A stretch of 64,000 nucleotides of DNA from CALMZY01 sp052033915 (GTDB lineage: Bacteria; Verrucomicrobiota; Kiritimatiellia; CAIQIC01; JAGNIJ01). Every line of letters begins with the position of its first letter. The first letter of the stretch is position 1. Shown in pieces: positions 14,045 through 22,757 of this stretch. The translations under genes and the position numbers were made by a program. A model generated the notes under the pieces. The model worked only from the letters and a program-made list of their open reading frames with translations, made no database searches and was not told where the DNA came from. The stretch spans positions 248,001 through 312,000 of the forward strand of contig JBPOJF010000006.1 in the NCBI GenBank assembly GCA_052033915.1, in the 5' to 3' direction.

Positions 14045-16204
14045 ATGCGGGGCGGTTTTGTTTTGTCTACGCTTGCCGCGGCTGTGGTGTTCTGCGCCGC
14101 CGTCGGCTGTCGAACGTCTGCGCCATCGGCGCCCTCTGCGGGCATCCCGGAAATCGTGCCGGACCTCGATGCGGCCGGAAGCGCCCGCGCGGACGCGCTC
14201 GCACGGTACGGACAGGGATTGGTCGATGAGTACAACGACAACTCTTCCGGGGCGCTCAGCAACTTCCAGCAAGCCGCCCTCCTGGATCCCGACAACGAAG
14301 AGCTGAACCTGCGCGTGGCGCTCGGCCTGCTGCAGCAGCAGAAGAAAGACGAGGCGATCGCTCTCGTCGAGTCCTTCGCGAAGGAGCATCCCGACGCGGA
14401 GAAGTCCCATCTCTTCCTCGCCCTCGTGTACCGCGCCTCCGAGCAATACGACCAGGTCGAACGAATCTACCGCAAGATGATCAAGCGCGCTCCGCGCAAC
14501 CCGGGATTCTATATCGAGCTGGCCTCGCTCTACATCAAGCAGGGCAACGACAAAGCGGCCGCCGAACTCCTGGAATCCGCCGCCGGGAAAGTGCCCGATC
14601 CCCTGGACATTCTGCGGCTGCTGGGCGGAATCTACATGAAACAGTCCGCGGACTCCACGCCGGGAAAGGATACTCGGAAAAGCCGGGATGCCGCCATCCG
14701 CACGTTTGAGCAGGTTTTGGCCGCGCGGACCAACGATCTTTCAATTCTGTTCCATCTGGGTGTCCTGCACATTCAGGGCGGGCGCCTTGAAAAGGCTCTC
14801 GAATTCTACTCGCGGATCGAAGAACTGAATCCCGACAACCTCCAGATCCGCCAGCGTCTGGCCATGACCTTCGCGGAACCGGAAGACACGAGCCCGGCTA
14901 TTGCCGCCCTGACCGAATTGGCGGCAGAGAAACCCGGCAACCCGCGCATTCACTACTACCTGGGAGAACTCTACGGAGGAAATGGCGACGTCACCAATGC
15001 GCTGCTCCAGTTCGCCCGGGCCGCCGAACACAGTCCTGCCGATCCCGCTCCATTCATCAAACAAGCCATTCTCCAGGCGGAGAACAACCCCGACGCGGCC
15101 AAGGCGGCGCTGGCCGAAGGGTTGGCGAAACTGCCGGGGAATCCGCGCCTGACCGAGATGATGGGCTACGTTTACTTCAGCGAGAAGGACTACGAGAAAG
15201 CGGTCGAGCACTTCGCCCAAGCGGTCGAGAGCGCGGAGAAAAGAACTCCGGACGCCGTGAATCCGACGCTGTACTACAACTACGCCGTCGCCTGCCTGAT
15301 GGCGGAGCGGATTCCGCAGGCGGCCTCCCTGCTGGGCAAGGCCATGGAGATGAACCCCGCGTACCTGGACGCTTTCCTGCAGTACTCCTTCCGCCAGACC
15401 GACGACCGCGGCATCAAGCAGTCCATTGCCATCCTCGAAGAAGTCGGCCGCGCGAAGCAGAACGAACCGAGTGTCTACGTGTACCTGGGAATCCTGAACA
15501 GCTATCTGAAAACCTTCAAGGCCGCGATCGCCGCGTTCGAAAAAGCGGAGAGCCTGGTCGGCGATTCTCCGCAGCAGAACGAGATCATGGACGCTTCGTT
15601 TTACTTCTGGTATGCCGCCGCCCTGGAACGGGACGGCCGGTTCGACAAGGCCGAGAAGCTGTTCATGAAATGCCTCGAACTCGACCCCCAGCACGCCGAA
15701 GCCCTCAACTACCTGGCCTACATGTGGGCGGAGAAAGGCATCAAGCTGGACCAGGCCTTCAAGTACGTCACGAAGGCCTTGAAGCTCAACCCGAAGAGCG
15801 GCGCGTTCCTCGACACGCTCGGATGGATTTACTACATGAACGAGCAGTACAAGGAGGCGCTGGAACAGGTCAATCACGCCTCAGAGATCATCCCGGACGA
15901 CCCCACGATCCTCGACCACCTTGGCGACATCTTCTACAAGCTCGGCGACGAAAAGCAGGCGGTTCCCTACTGGGAAAAATCCTTCGTTCTCGATCCCGAG
16001 AATGGAAAGGTGGCGGAGAAACTCACCCGACACGGAGTCGATCTGGAACCTCTGCTCAAGCAGGCGGAAGAAATGAAGGCCGGCCGGGAACACGGCGGGA
16101 AGGCGAATTCCACGGCCGCGACGAACGTTCCCGCTCTCCTGATGTCGCCCCTGCCCGTCATTGAAACCGACGAACCCTCGTCTGAGATCGAATCGGTCGA
16201 ATAG
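14045..16204 (+). CDS. Tetratricopeptide-repeat lipoprotein
   Basis: The 719-residue protein has a lipoprotein signal peptide from the ATG at 14045 (hydrophobic stretch to AAVGC, Cys 22). An upstream start at 14000 would hide this signal and is rejected. The rest is almost wholly TPR helices, about 12-15 units, for example ALSNFQQAALLDPDNEELNL near the start and EALNYLAYMWAEKG near residue 560. Such proteins scaffold envelope complexes or outer-membrane assembly; no specific partner is indicated. Its first dozen codons and leader were copied into the array upstream. Confidence 0.88.
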   Translation: MRGGFVLSTLAAAVVFCAAVGCRTSAPSAPSAGIPEIVPDLDAAGSARADALARYGQGLVDEYNDNSSGALSNFQQAALLDPDNEELNLRVALGLLQQQKKDEAIALVESFAKEHPDAEKSHLFLALVYRASEQYDQVERIYRKMIKRAPRNPGFYIELASLYIKQGNDKAAAELLESAAGKVPDPLDILRLLGGIYMKQSADSTPGKDTRKSRDAAIRTFEQVLAARTNDLSILFHLGVLHIQGGRLEKALEFYSRIEELNPDNLQIRQRLAMTFAEPEDTSPAIAALTELAAEKPGNPRIHYYLGELYGGNGDVTNALLQFARAAEHSPADPAPFIKQAILQAENNPDAAKAALAEGLAKLPGNPRLTEMMGYVYFSEKDYEKAVEHFAQAVESAEKRTPDAVNPTLYYNYAVACLMAERIPQAASLLGKAMEMNPAYLDAFLQYSFRQTDDRGIKQSIAILEEVGRAKQNEPSVYVYLGILNSYLKTFKAAIAAFEKAESLVGDSPQQNEIMDASFYFWYAAALERDGRFDKAEKLFMKCLELDPQHAEALNYLAYMWAEKGIKLDQAFKYVTKALKLNPKSGAFLDTLGWIYYMNEQYKEALEQVNHASEIIPDDPTILDHLGDIFYKLGDEKQAVPYWEKSFVLDPENGKVAEKLTRHGVDLEPLLKQAEEMKAGREHGGKANSTAATNVPALLMSPLPVIETDEPSSEIESVE

Positions 16205-16304
16205 CGGCGGGCAACACAGGGTCCCTCAAAGGAAGACTCCGCCTTGTCCGGCTGCGCGCCTATGAACTCATTCTGAAGGCCGGCCGCGAAGGACGATGGT
16301 TCCC

Positions 16305-16330
16305 GACGCATCATGCGATGATCCGGCGTC
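16305..16330. terminator. Hairpin between converging TPR gene and gltA
   Basis: GACGC/GCGTC encloses ATCAT/ATGAT around a GCG loop in the 171-nt convergent spacer. No T-run follows in either direction, so this is a weak candidate for a two-way terminator. Confidence 0.35.
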
Positions 16331-16375
16331 GAATGTTCGCTTCGCTCCCTTAATGTCCGGCGTTTTCTTCCGCAC

Positions 16376-17677
16376 TCAGCCCCGCTGTTCTATCGGGACA
16401 AACGGGATGTGATCGGCGCCCATGTAGAGCTGGCGCGGACGCCAGATCTTCTGTTCGGGGTCCCGCTTGAGCTCCTGCCACTGGGCGATCCAGCCCGGCA
16501 GCCGTCCGATGGCGAACAGCACGGTGTACATGTCCGTCGGGAACCCCATGGCCCGGTACGTGATGCCGGTGTAGAAGTCCACGTTCGGGTACAACTTCCG
16601 CTCCACGAAATACGAATCCGCCAGGGCCTTCTCCTCGAGTTTCATCGCAATCTCGAGCAGGGGGTCGTTGACGCCCAGCTTCCCGAGCATCTCGGTGCAG
16701 ATCGCCTTCGCGATCTTCGCGCGCGGATCGTAGGTTTTGTAAATCCGGTGTCCAAAGCCCATGAGCCGGAGGGGATCCGTCTTGTCCTTCGCCCGTTCGA
16801 TCACCTTGTCCACATTTCCGCCCTCGCGGTAAATCTGTTCCAGCATCTCGATCACTTCCTGGTTGGCCCCCCCGTGGAGCGAACCCCACAGCGCGCAGAT
16901 CCCCGCCGCGATGCTGGCGTACAGGTTCGCCGCCGCGCTGCCGACGAGCCGGACCGTGGACGTGCTGCAGTTCTGGTCGTGATCCGCGTGCAGGATCAGG
17001 AGCTTGTTCATCGCCCGGACGAGAACCGGATCGATCGGGTAGTCCGTCACCGGCGACGAGAACATCATGTTCAGGAAGTTCGCGCAGTAGCTCAGCTTGT
17101 TGCTGGGATAAACGAACGGCTCGCCGATCGACTTCTTGTAGGAAAACGCGGCAATCGTCCGCAGCTTGGAGAGCAGGCGCGTCGCGGTGATGTTGAACTC
17201 CTCGGCCTCGGACCTCTTCAACTCGGGGTAGAAGCTCGATAGCGACACCACCATGGCGGACAGCACGGCCATCGGGTGCGAACCCTCGGGATAGCCCGAG
17301 AAGAATGTCCGCATGTCCTCGTGAATCATCGAGTGCCGGTTCAGCAGGGCGGAGAACTTTTCCAACTCCGTCCTCTGCGGAAGCCGGCCGTGAATGAGCA
17401 GGTAGCTGACCTCCACGAACGTGCAGTTCTCGGTGATATCCTCGACGGAAAATCCACGGTAAAGCAACCGGCCCCGCTCGCCGTCCACATGGCTCACGGA
17501 ACTCCGGCACGAGGCGGTATTGGCAAACCCGGGATCGTAGGTGACCAGGCCCGTGTCCCGCCGCAACGTGCGGATATCAATCCCCTTCTGCCCCTGGTTG
17601 TCCGATCGAACGGGAAGAGAGATCTTCTTTCCGTCGAAAATCAGGTCCGCCGTTTCAGGATTCTTGTTCTCAGCCAT
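16376..17677 (-). CDS. gltA: Citrate synthase
   Basis: Condenses oxaloacetate and acetyl-CoA at the entry of the TCA cycle. The 433-residue length fits the type II, hexameric, NADH-sensitive class. The catalytic residues lie in SLHGGANQEV (His), GFGHRIYKTYDPRA (His) and NVDFYTGI (Asp). The N-terminal 60 residues form the beta-rich domain of that class. GGGAGA stands before the ATG. It is a single-gene unit, with a promoter candidate and the rpmB terminator upstream. Confidence 0.95.
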   Translation of the reverse strand: MAENKNPETADLIFDGKKISLPVRSDNQGQKGIDIRTLRRDTGLVTYDPGFANTASCRSSVSHVDGERGRLLYRGFSVEDITENCTFVEVSYLLIHGRLPQRTELEKFSALLNRHSMIHEDMRTFFSGYPEGSHPMAVLSAMVVSLSSFYPELKRSEAEEFNITATRLLSKLRTIAAFSYKKSIGEPFVYPSNKLSYCANFLNMMFSSPVTDYPIDPVLVRAMNKLLILHADHDQNCSTSTVRLVGSAAANLYASIAAGICALWGSLHGGANQEVIEMLEQIYREGGNVDKVIERAKDKTDPLRLMGFGHRIYKTYDPRAKIAKAICTEMLGKLGVNDPLLEIAMKLEEKALADSYFVERKLYPNVDFYTGITYRAMGFPTDMYTVLFAIGRLPGWIAQWQELKRDPEQKIWRPRQLYMGADHIPFVPIEQRG

Positions 17678-17709
17678 GGTCGTTCTCCCGTTCGCTCAAT
17701 ATCCTTGGA

Positions 17710-17738
17710 TTCATAACCGCATCCGCGCCGCGAACCAA
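17710..17738 (-). promoter_or_regulatory. Candidate gltA promoter
   Basis: TTGGTT, a 17-nt spacer and TATGAA lie on the minus strand, 33 nt upstream of the gltA ATG and directly after the rpmB terminator. The match to the sigma-70 consensus is moderate. Confidence 0.4.
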
Positions 17739-17743
17739 TACAA

Positions 17744-17777
17744 AAAGAGCCCGGCCATTATCATGGCCGGGCTCTTT
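17744..17777 (-). terminator. Rho-independent terminator of rpmB
   Basis: A perfect 15-bp stem (AAAGAGCCCGGCCAT with its complement) and a 4-nt loop lie 14 nt after the rpmB stop. On the minus strand the stem ends in a T-run (CTCTTTTTG). Confidence 0.9.
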
Positions 17778-17791
17778 GAAGATGTCGGAAT

Positions 17792-18019
17792 CTATGCCTT
17801 CACAATCTTTCCGGCCTTGATGCACGATGTGCAGACCCTGCGAGTCTGCGTTCCGCCGTTCACGCGGACGCGGACGCGCTGGAGGTTCGGGAGGAACCGG
17901 CGGGCGCTGATTCCCGTCGTATGCAGACCCACCCCGCCCTTTTTCTTCGAAAGACCATGACGAATAATCCGGTTTCCTGACCGTACTCCCTTGCCGCACG
18001 TATCACATACCTTCGACAT
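17792..18019 (-). CDS. rpmB: 50S ribosomal protein L28
   Basis: The 75-residue protein starts MSKVCDTCGKGVRSGN and has the pair CDTC / CTSC, which makes it the zinc-binding (C+) form of bL28. LPNLQRVRVRVNGG and a C-terminal KAGKIVKA are typical. A TAAGGAG lies 6 nt before the ATG. The gene has its own promoter and terminator and no L33 neighbour. Confidence 0.97.
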   Translation of the reverse strand: MSKVCDTCGKGVRSGNRIIRHGLSKKKGGVGLHTTGISARRFLPNLQRVRVRVNGGTQTRRVCTSCIKAGKIVKA

Positions 18020-18045
18020 TTTTTGCTCCTTACAAAAGCTTGCGC

Positions 18046-18074
18046 ACTATAGGGGACGCCGTGAGGCGACGCAA
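18046..18074 (-). promoter_or_regulatory. rpmB promoter
   Basis: TTGCGT, a 17-nt spacer and TATAGT lie on the minus strand 27 nt before the rpmB ATG. The -10 matches the sigma-70 consensus in 5 of 6 positions. A G/C-run of 8 follows toward recJ (18085-18092). Confidence 0.6.
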
Positions 18075-18144
18075 GATAAAAACACCCCCCCCAGGGCGGA
18101 ATGACGAAGAAATGACCGATTGTTCGTCATTCGGGTTTAGTCAT

Positions 18145-19866
18145 TCATTCGGCATTCCCCGCCGCAGGGCGGAAGTCCTGCACCTTCAGTTGCAGGCTCT
18201 CGCGTCCCCGGTACGAGTTTTTATCCAGATGAAAAGCGATGTCGATCCATCCCGCCGGAACCGCCTGTTGACCCAGACCAAAGGCAATGGCATCCCACTG
18301 CGATGCGCCGGCCTCCACCAGCATCTTCAAATGCTTCTCCTTGAGGACCCGCGGCTCCCCGACCACCCGGACGTTGCGGGCGCCCCAGACCGGGGTCGTA
18401 TTGCCCAAGCCGAACGGGCGCATACGGTCCAGCCCTTCCAGCAAACGGTCGTCCGCATCATGGAGATCGATCCACGCATCGATCTTCTGGACCGGCCGCA
18501 GATCGACCCCCGCCAGCGCCTGGGTCGCCACCTCGTTGAACCTGGTTTTAAAGGACTCGATCTTCGCCGTCCGGACCTCCAGGCCGGCGGCCATCGCATG
18601 ACCGCCGAAACGCGTCAACAGATCGGAACACTCGGCCAGACGCTCGACCATGTTGAACTCCTCGATGCTCCGGCAGGAACCGCGTCCCTCTTCGGTCTCG
18701 TCGAGCGCAATCACGACGGTCGGCCGGCGGTAGATCCGGCAAATACGCGAAGCGACGATCCCGATGACGCCCGGATGCCAGCCCTGCCGCGCGAGCACGA
18801 GCCCGAAGTCCTTCTTCGGATCAAACACGGCCTCAAGCTCCTGGACGGCTTCTTCGACGATCCGCTTTTCGACCTCCTGCCTCTCCCGGTTGGACGCATC
18901 CAGGCGCGCGGCCATATCGCGGGCCTGCCGCGGATCGCCGGTCAGAAGAAGGTCGAGCGCCGCCTGCGCATCGCCCAACCGGCCCGCCGCATTCAGCCGT
19001 GGGCCGATCAGGAATCCGACGTGGTAGGCGTCGAGCCTGGACTCGATTCCGGCGACTTCGATCAGGGCCTTGAGCCCGACCATGTTCGTCCTGTTGAGCC
19101 GGTCCAGGCCATGCCGGACCAGGATGCGGTTCTCGGCTTTCAACGGCACAACGTCCGCGATGGTCCCCACCCCCACCAGGTCAAGATACTCGCGCAGGTC
19201 AACGGCCGCGGCGCGCGGCTTTCCGTCCTGCCGGCCGCGCTTCAGCAGGGCGTGGCACAGCTTGAACGCCACACCCACGCCGGCCAGGTGCCTGGACGCT
19301 TCGTCCGATCCGAGCTTGGGATTCACAACGGCAAACGCCGGCGCGACGCTCCCCGACGGCTCATGGTGATCCGTCACGACGACATCCACGCCGTCTCGCC
19401 CGGCGCGCTTCACGGAGTCCACCGCGCCCGTCCCGCAATCCACGGTGATCACCAACGCGGGCTGAAGCTCCGTCATGCAGCGCTCCAGCGTCTCCGGCGC
19501 AAGGCCATACCCGTCGTCCATGCGATGCGGAAGGAACGGCCGGGCCGCGGCGCCCAGGCGATTGAGGACCCGGATCATGAGGGCCGTGCTCGTGATCCCG
19601 TCCACGTCGTAGTCGCCGAACACCACGATCGGCTGTTTCTCATCGATCGCCTTCCAGATCCGGTCCACGGCCTTGCGCATGCCGGGCAGGAGGAACGGAT
19701 CCGCGATATCGCTCAAACGCGGATTAAGGAAGCGATCGGCGGACTCCGCATCGGAGAAACCGCGGGCCACGAGGAGCGAGGCCAGCGGCGGGGCGATTCG
19801 CAACTCGCGGACAAGACGGCCCGCGAGGACATCGTCTCCGCGGGCCGTTTTCCAGACCTTGGACAT
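18145..19866 (-). CDS. recJ: Single-stranded-DNA-specific exonuclease RecJ
   Basis: RecJ degrades 5' single-stranded DNA in recombination and repair. The DHH phosphoesterase motifs are all there: VVFGDYDVDGITS (metal site), ITVDCGTG, VTDHHEPSG and VVNPKL. The DHHA1 domain and a C-terminal OB-like domain complete the 573 residues, a normal length. It starts 12 nt after the secDF stop and is probably the last gene of the tgt-yajC-secDF-recJ transcript. A linked secDF/recJ arrangement occurs in several bacterial groups. Confidence 0.95.
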   Translation of the reverse strand: MSKVWKTARGDDVLAGRLVRELRIAPPLASLLVARGFSDAESADRFLNPRLSDIADPFLLPGMRKAVDRIWKAIDEKQPIVVFGDYDVDGITSTALMIRVLNRLGAAARPFLPHRMDDGYGLAPETLERCMTELQPALVITVDCGTGAVDSVKRAGRDGVDVVVTDHHEPSGSVAPAFAVVNPKLGSDEASRHLAGVGVAFKLCHALLKRGRQDGKPRAAAVDLREYLDLVGVGTIADVVPLKAENRILVRHGLDRLNRTNMVGLKALIEVAGIESRLDAYHVGFLIGPRLNAAGRLGDAQAALDLLLTGDPRQARDMAARLDASNRERQEVEKRIVEEAVQELEAVFDPKKDFGLVLARQGWHPGVIGIVASRICRIYRRPTVVIALDETEEGRGSCRSIEEFNMVERLAECSDLLTRFGGHAMAAGLEVRTAKIESFKTRFNEVATQALAGVDLRPVQKIDAWIDLHDADDRLLEGLDRMRPFGLGNTTPVWGARNVRVVGEPRVLKEKHLKMLVEAGASQWDAIAFGLGQQAVPAGWIDIAFHLDKNSYRGRESLQLKVQDFRPAAGNAE

Positions 19867-19878
19867 GCGCGGCGAGGG

Positions 19879-22374
19879 TTACTTACGGGCCGCCAGTATT
19901 TTATCCGGATGCCACAGCATGGCCACCGGGGTGGCGATGTAGATCGTGGAGAACACGCCCGAGATCATGCCGATGAACAGCATGAGCGCGAAGTCGTTGA
20001 TCGCGCCGCCGCCGAAGATCAGCAGGGCCGTCACGCTCATGAGCGCGGTGAACGAGGTGAGCAGCGTACGGCCGAGACATTCGTTGATGCCCTGGTTGCA
20101 GATATCGTAGAACGACTTGCCGCGATACAGCTTCACGTTCTCGCGGATCCGGTCGAAGATCACGATCGTGTCGTTCACCGAGAAACCGATGATCGTCAGA
20201 ACCGCCGCGATGCTGTTGACCGTGAGTTGCCGGCCGAAGAGGCAGTAGACCACCACGCAGATGATCGCATCGTACAGCAGCGCGACCACCGCGCCCATGG
20301 CAAAGCCGAACTCGAAGCGCCACGCGATGTAGATGATCATGCCGATGAGCGAAACCGCGATGGCGAGGATCCCTTTCTTCTGAAGTTCCTTGCCGACCTG
20401 GGGCCCCACGCTGTCCTGCTTCGTCACCGTGTAGCCGGGGAACGCTTCCTGGATGGCTTTGACGGCCTTCTCGCCCTCATCGAAGCCGACCTTGATTTCC
20501 ATGTTTTCCCCCGACACATCGGCGATATTGAGCTTCTGGTACTGAATGCTCGCGTCCTTGACGCCCGCGGAGGCCAGCGTGTCACGAATATTCTCCACCG
20601 GCTGCTTCTCCGCGAACTCGAACACCGCCGTCACACCGCCCGTGAAATCCACGCCCAGGTTCTCCTTGCCGCGCAGGACGAACAGCACGCTGGACACCAC
20701 AAGCACGATCAGGGCGAACCCGATCGCCACATGGCGCGCCTTGATGAAATCGATCCGGGTCTCGCGCACCCACTGGGACATCTTCACCTGCTGGATGTTG
20801 GTGTACTTCACCAGCAGTTCAAAGACCATCCGCGTGACCACGATGGCCGTGTACAGGCTCACGATGATCCCGGCGGAAAGCGTAACCGCATAGCCGCGGA
20901 CGGGGCCGGAACCGAGCCAGAACATGATCGCCCCCGCGAGAATGGTGGTCAGGTTGGAGTCGAAGATCGCGCTGAAGGCCTTGTCATAGCCGGCGGCCAC
21001 GACCGTTCCGAACTTCTTGCCCAGTTTCTGCTCCTCGCGCATGCGCTCGTAAATCAGCACGTTCGCATCCACGGCCATGCCGATCGTCAGCACGATACCG
21101 GCGATCCCCGGCAGCGTCAGCGTCGGAAGGCCGATTCCGCCCCCGCCGAGTCCGCTGTTGTCGAGCAGGCTGAAGAGCCCGGACACGGCGATCATGCCGA
21201 GCGGAAGCAGGACCAGGTTCATCACCAGCGCGAGATTGGCCACGAGGCCGCACAGCCGGTAATAAGCGATCATGAACACCATGATCGCGATGCAGCCGTA
21301 CAGCGCCGCTTTCTTGCCGCTGGCGACCGAGTCCGCGCCGAGCGTCGGGTCCACGCTGCGCTCCTCGATCACCTTCACGGGGGCCGGCAACGAACCGGCG
21401 CGAAGAACGATCGCCAGGTCCTGCGCCTCCTTCAGCGTAAAGGATCCTTCGATGATCGCGTTGCCGCCCAGGATGGCCGTCTTGATAAACGGGGCGGAAT
21501 ACAGGGTGCCGTCGAGGACGATCGCCAGGTAGCGGCGGCCATCGGGGCTTGGATTCTTGGCGCCGCCCGGCGCGTAGTCGGAGGTCAGCGTGCTGAACCG
21601 GCGCGCGCCCTTGGCGTCAAAGCTCAGATTGACGATCGGCTGGCCGAACTGCTGGTAATCGACGCCGGCGTTCTTCAGCGATTCGCCCGTCAATTCGCGG
21701 CGGCGGCTCACGTAGTACGGCTCGTAAAGGGTCTGGTCGTTCTTCACTTCCTTCGCGAGCAGGAACTCGTAGCCCGGCGGCGCATGGAAGGTCTTCAGGC
21801 GGTTCCGGATATCCGTCTCGGTCATTCCCGCCGGGTCCTTGGAGGTGTCGCGCTTGAGGTAGTTGCGCGTGCGGTATCCGCCGTTCGGCATCGTGTCGTC
21901 GACGGAAACCATCCTGTATCCGTCCGGCGCTTCGCCCTTCTCGAACAACTCCGACACCAGTTCGTCGTTCTTCGGATGGACCATGCGGAATTCGAGGAAG
22001 GCGGCGCTTTGCAGGTTCTTGATCGCGCGCTCGCGGTCCTCCGTCTTCAGGCCCGGGATCTGCACGATGATGCGGTTGTTGCGCGGCTCGGGGTAAATGA
22101 TCGGCTCGGAGATGCCCATCGTGTCCACGCGGTTGCGGATGACTTCCAGCGCGCGCGACTGCGCGTCCTTCAGCGCGTTGGGTTCGAGCGTCGAGGTATC
22201 GACTTCGAGCGTGAAGCTCGTGCCGCCCCGCAGATCGAGACCCAGCTTGAGCTTGCCCGACCGGACCACGTTGCCGTCGGCGTCCAGCTTGTCGAACGGA
22301 GGATACACGATCACCAGCGACCACGCGGTCACCAGCAGGAGAATCAGCCACTTCCAGATTGAGTTCTTGTCCAT
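19879..22374 (-). CDS. secDF: Fused protein-export membrane protein SecDF
   Basis: The 831-residue protein joins SecD and SecF. The SecD half starts with a membrane helix, GLDLRGGTSFTLEVD and a large periplasmic domain (about 60-370). Five more helices follow, with the VLTIGMAVDANVLIYER motif. The SecF half begins near residue 540 with its own helix, NLGVDFTGGVTAVFEF, and ends with FSVNDTIVIFDRIREN. About 12 helices in total. It uses the proton gradient to pull proteins released by SecYEG. Fusion of the two is known in several phyla. It sits directly after yajC. Confidence 0.95.
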   Translation of the reverse strand: MDKNSIWKWLILLLVTAWSLVIVYPPFDKLDADGNVVRSGKLKLGLDLRGGTSFTLEVDTSTLEPNALKDAQSRALEVIRNRVDTMGISEPIIYPEPRNNRIIVQIPGLKTEDRERAIKNLQSAAFLEFRMVHPKNDELVSELFEKGEAPDGYRMVSVDDTMPNGGYRTRNYLKRDTSKDPAGMTETDIRNRLKTFHAPPGYEFLLAKEVKNDQTLYEPYYVSRRRELTGESLKNAGVDYQQFGQPIVNLSFDAKGARRFSTLTSDYAPGGAKNPSPDGRRYLAIVLDGTLYSAPFIKTAILGGNAIIEGSFTLKEAQDLAIVLRAGSLPAPVKVIEERSVDPTLGADSVASGKKAALYGCIAIMVFMIAYYRLCGLVANLALVMNLVLLPLGMIAVSGLFSLLDNSGLGGGGIGLPTLTLPGIAGIVLTIGMAVDANVLIYERMREEQKLGKKFGTVVAAGYDKAFSAIFDSNLTTILAGAIMFWLGSGPVRGYAVTLSAGIIVSLYTAIVVTRMVFELLVKYTNIQQVKMSQWVRETRIDFIKARHVAIGFALIVLVVSSVLFVLRGKENLGVDFTGGVTAVFEFAEKQPVENIRDTLASAGVKDASIQYQKLNIADVSGENMEIKVGFDEGEKAVKAIQEAFPGYTVTKQDSVGPQVGKELQKKGILAIAVSLIGMIIYIAWRFEFGFAMGAVVALLYDAIICVVVYCLFGRQLTVNSIAAVLTIIGFSVNDTIVIFDRIRENVKLYRGKSFYDICNQGINECLGRTLLTSFTALMSVTALLIFGGGAINDFALMLFIGMISGVFSTIYIATPVAMLWHPDKILAARK

Positions 22375-22399
22375 GTTCTGCCTGTCCTTTGTTTGAAAG

Positions 22400-22750
22400 C
22401 TACTTCTTCGCGCCCGACTCCTCCGGGCTCTGCCCCTTGTCGAGGACCTGCGTCACGGCCCCTCGGGCAACCTCGATCTTCACGTTGTCGGCGATCTTGA
22501 TGATGAAGGTCTTCTCCTTGACGTTCGTCACGATGCCGATGATCCCGCCGCTGAAGGCCACGCGGTCGTCGCTCTTGATGTTCTCCAGCAGTTTGCGCCG
22601 CTCGCGCTCGCGGTTCTGCTGGGGCTTGATGAGCATGAAGTAGAAAATCACGAGCATGATGCCCAGCCAGCCGAACATAAACAGGGGCGACTGCTGTTGC
22701 TCGCCGCCCGGGGCCGGTGCCATCGCCAGAAAAGTCATCAGTGTTGTCAT
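22400..22750 (-). CDS. yajC: Preprotein translocase subunit YajC
   Basis: The 116-residue protein has one N-terminal membrane helix (FGWLGIMLVIFYFMLIKPQQ) followed by the conserved small domain (RRKLLENIKSDDRV... GGIIGIV). YajC joins the SecDF complex. The start lies 8 nt after the tgt stop; the next gene, secDF, starts 25 nt further. Confidence 0.95.
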   Translation of the reverse strand: MTTLMTFLAMAPAPGGEQQQSPLFMFGWLGIMLVIFYFMLIKPQQNRERERRKLLENIKSDDRVAFSGGIIGIVTNVKEKTFIIKIADNVKIEVARGAVTQVLDKGQSPEESGAKK

Positions 22751-22757
22751 CAGATCC

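Larger units (their letters stand above)
12677..14080 (+). repeat. Tandem duplication array: hisG 3' end / lysine-rich micro-gene / TPR-gene 5' end
   Basis: The first repeat unit runs from hisG position 12677 to 13067 (391 bp). It contains the hisG 3' end, a micro-gene, a spacer ending with the motif GCTATGCGGGGCGG that also opens the TPR gene at 14045, and a short stretch of that gene's 5' coding sequence. The next unit starts again with the hisG 3' end. Four micro-genes (12862, 13252, 13477, 13881) and three hisG fragments (13068, 13367, 13696) result. The joint lies at a CCGCC-type microhomology between the TPR gene and hisG. The layout implies an ancestral order hisG - micro-gene - TPR gene. 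Confidence 0.85.

Noticed and set aside
18040..22362. A 1440-codon open frame on the plus strand across recJ and secDF.
   Set aside because: It is the mirror of two well-supported genes (recJ, secDF) on the minus strand. High GC leaves few stops on the opposite strand. Its translation is rich in Arg, His, Asp and Gln with no recognisable domain.
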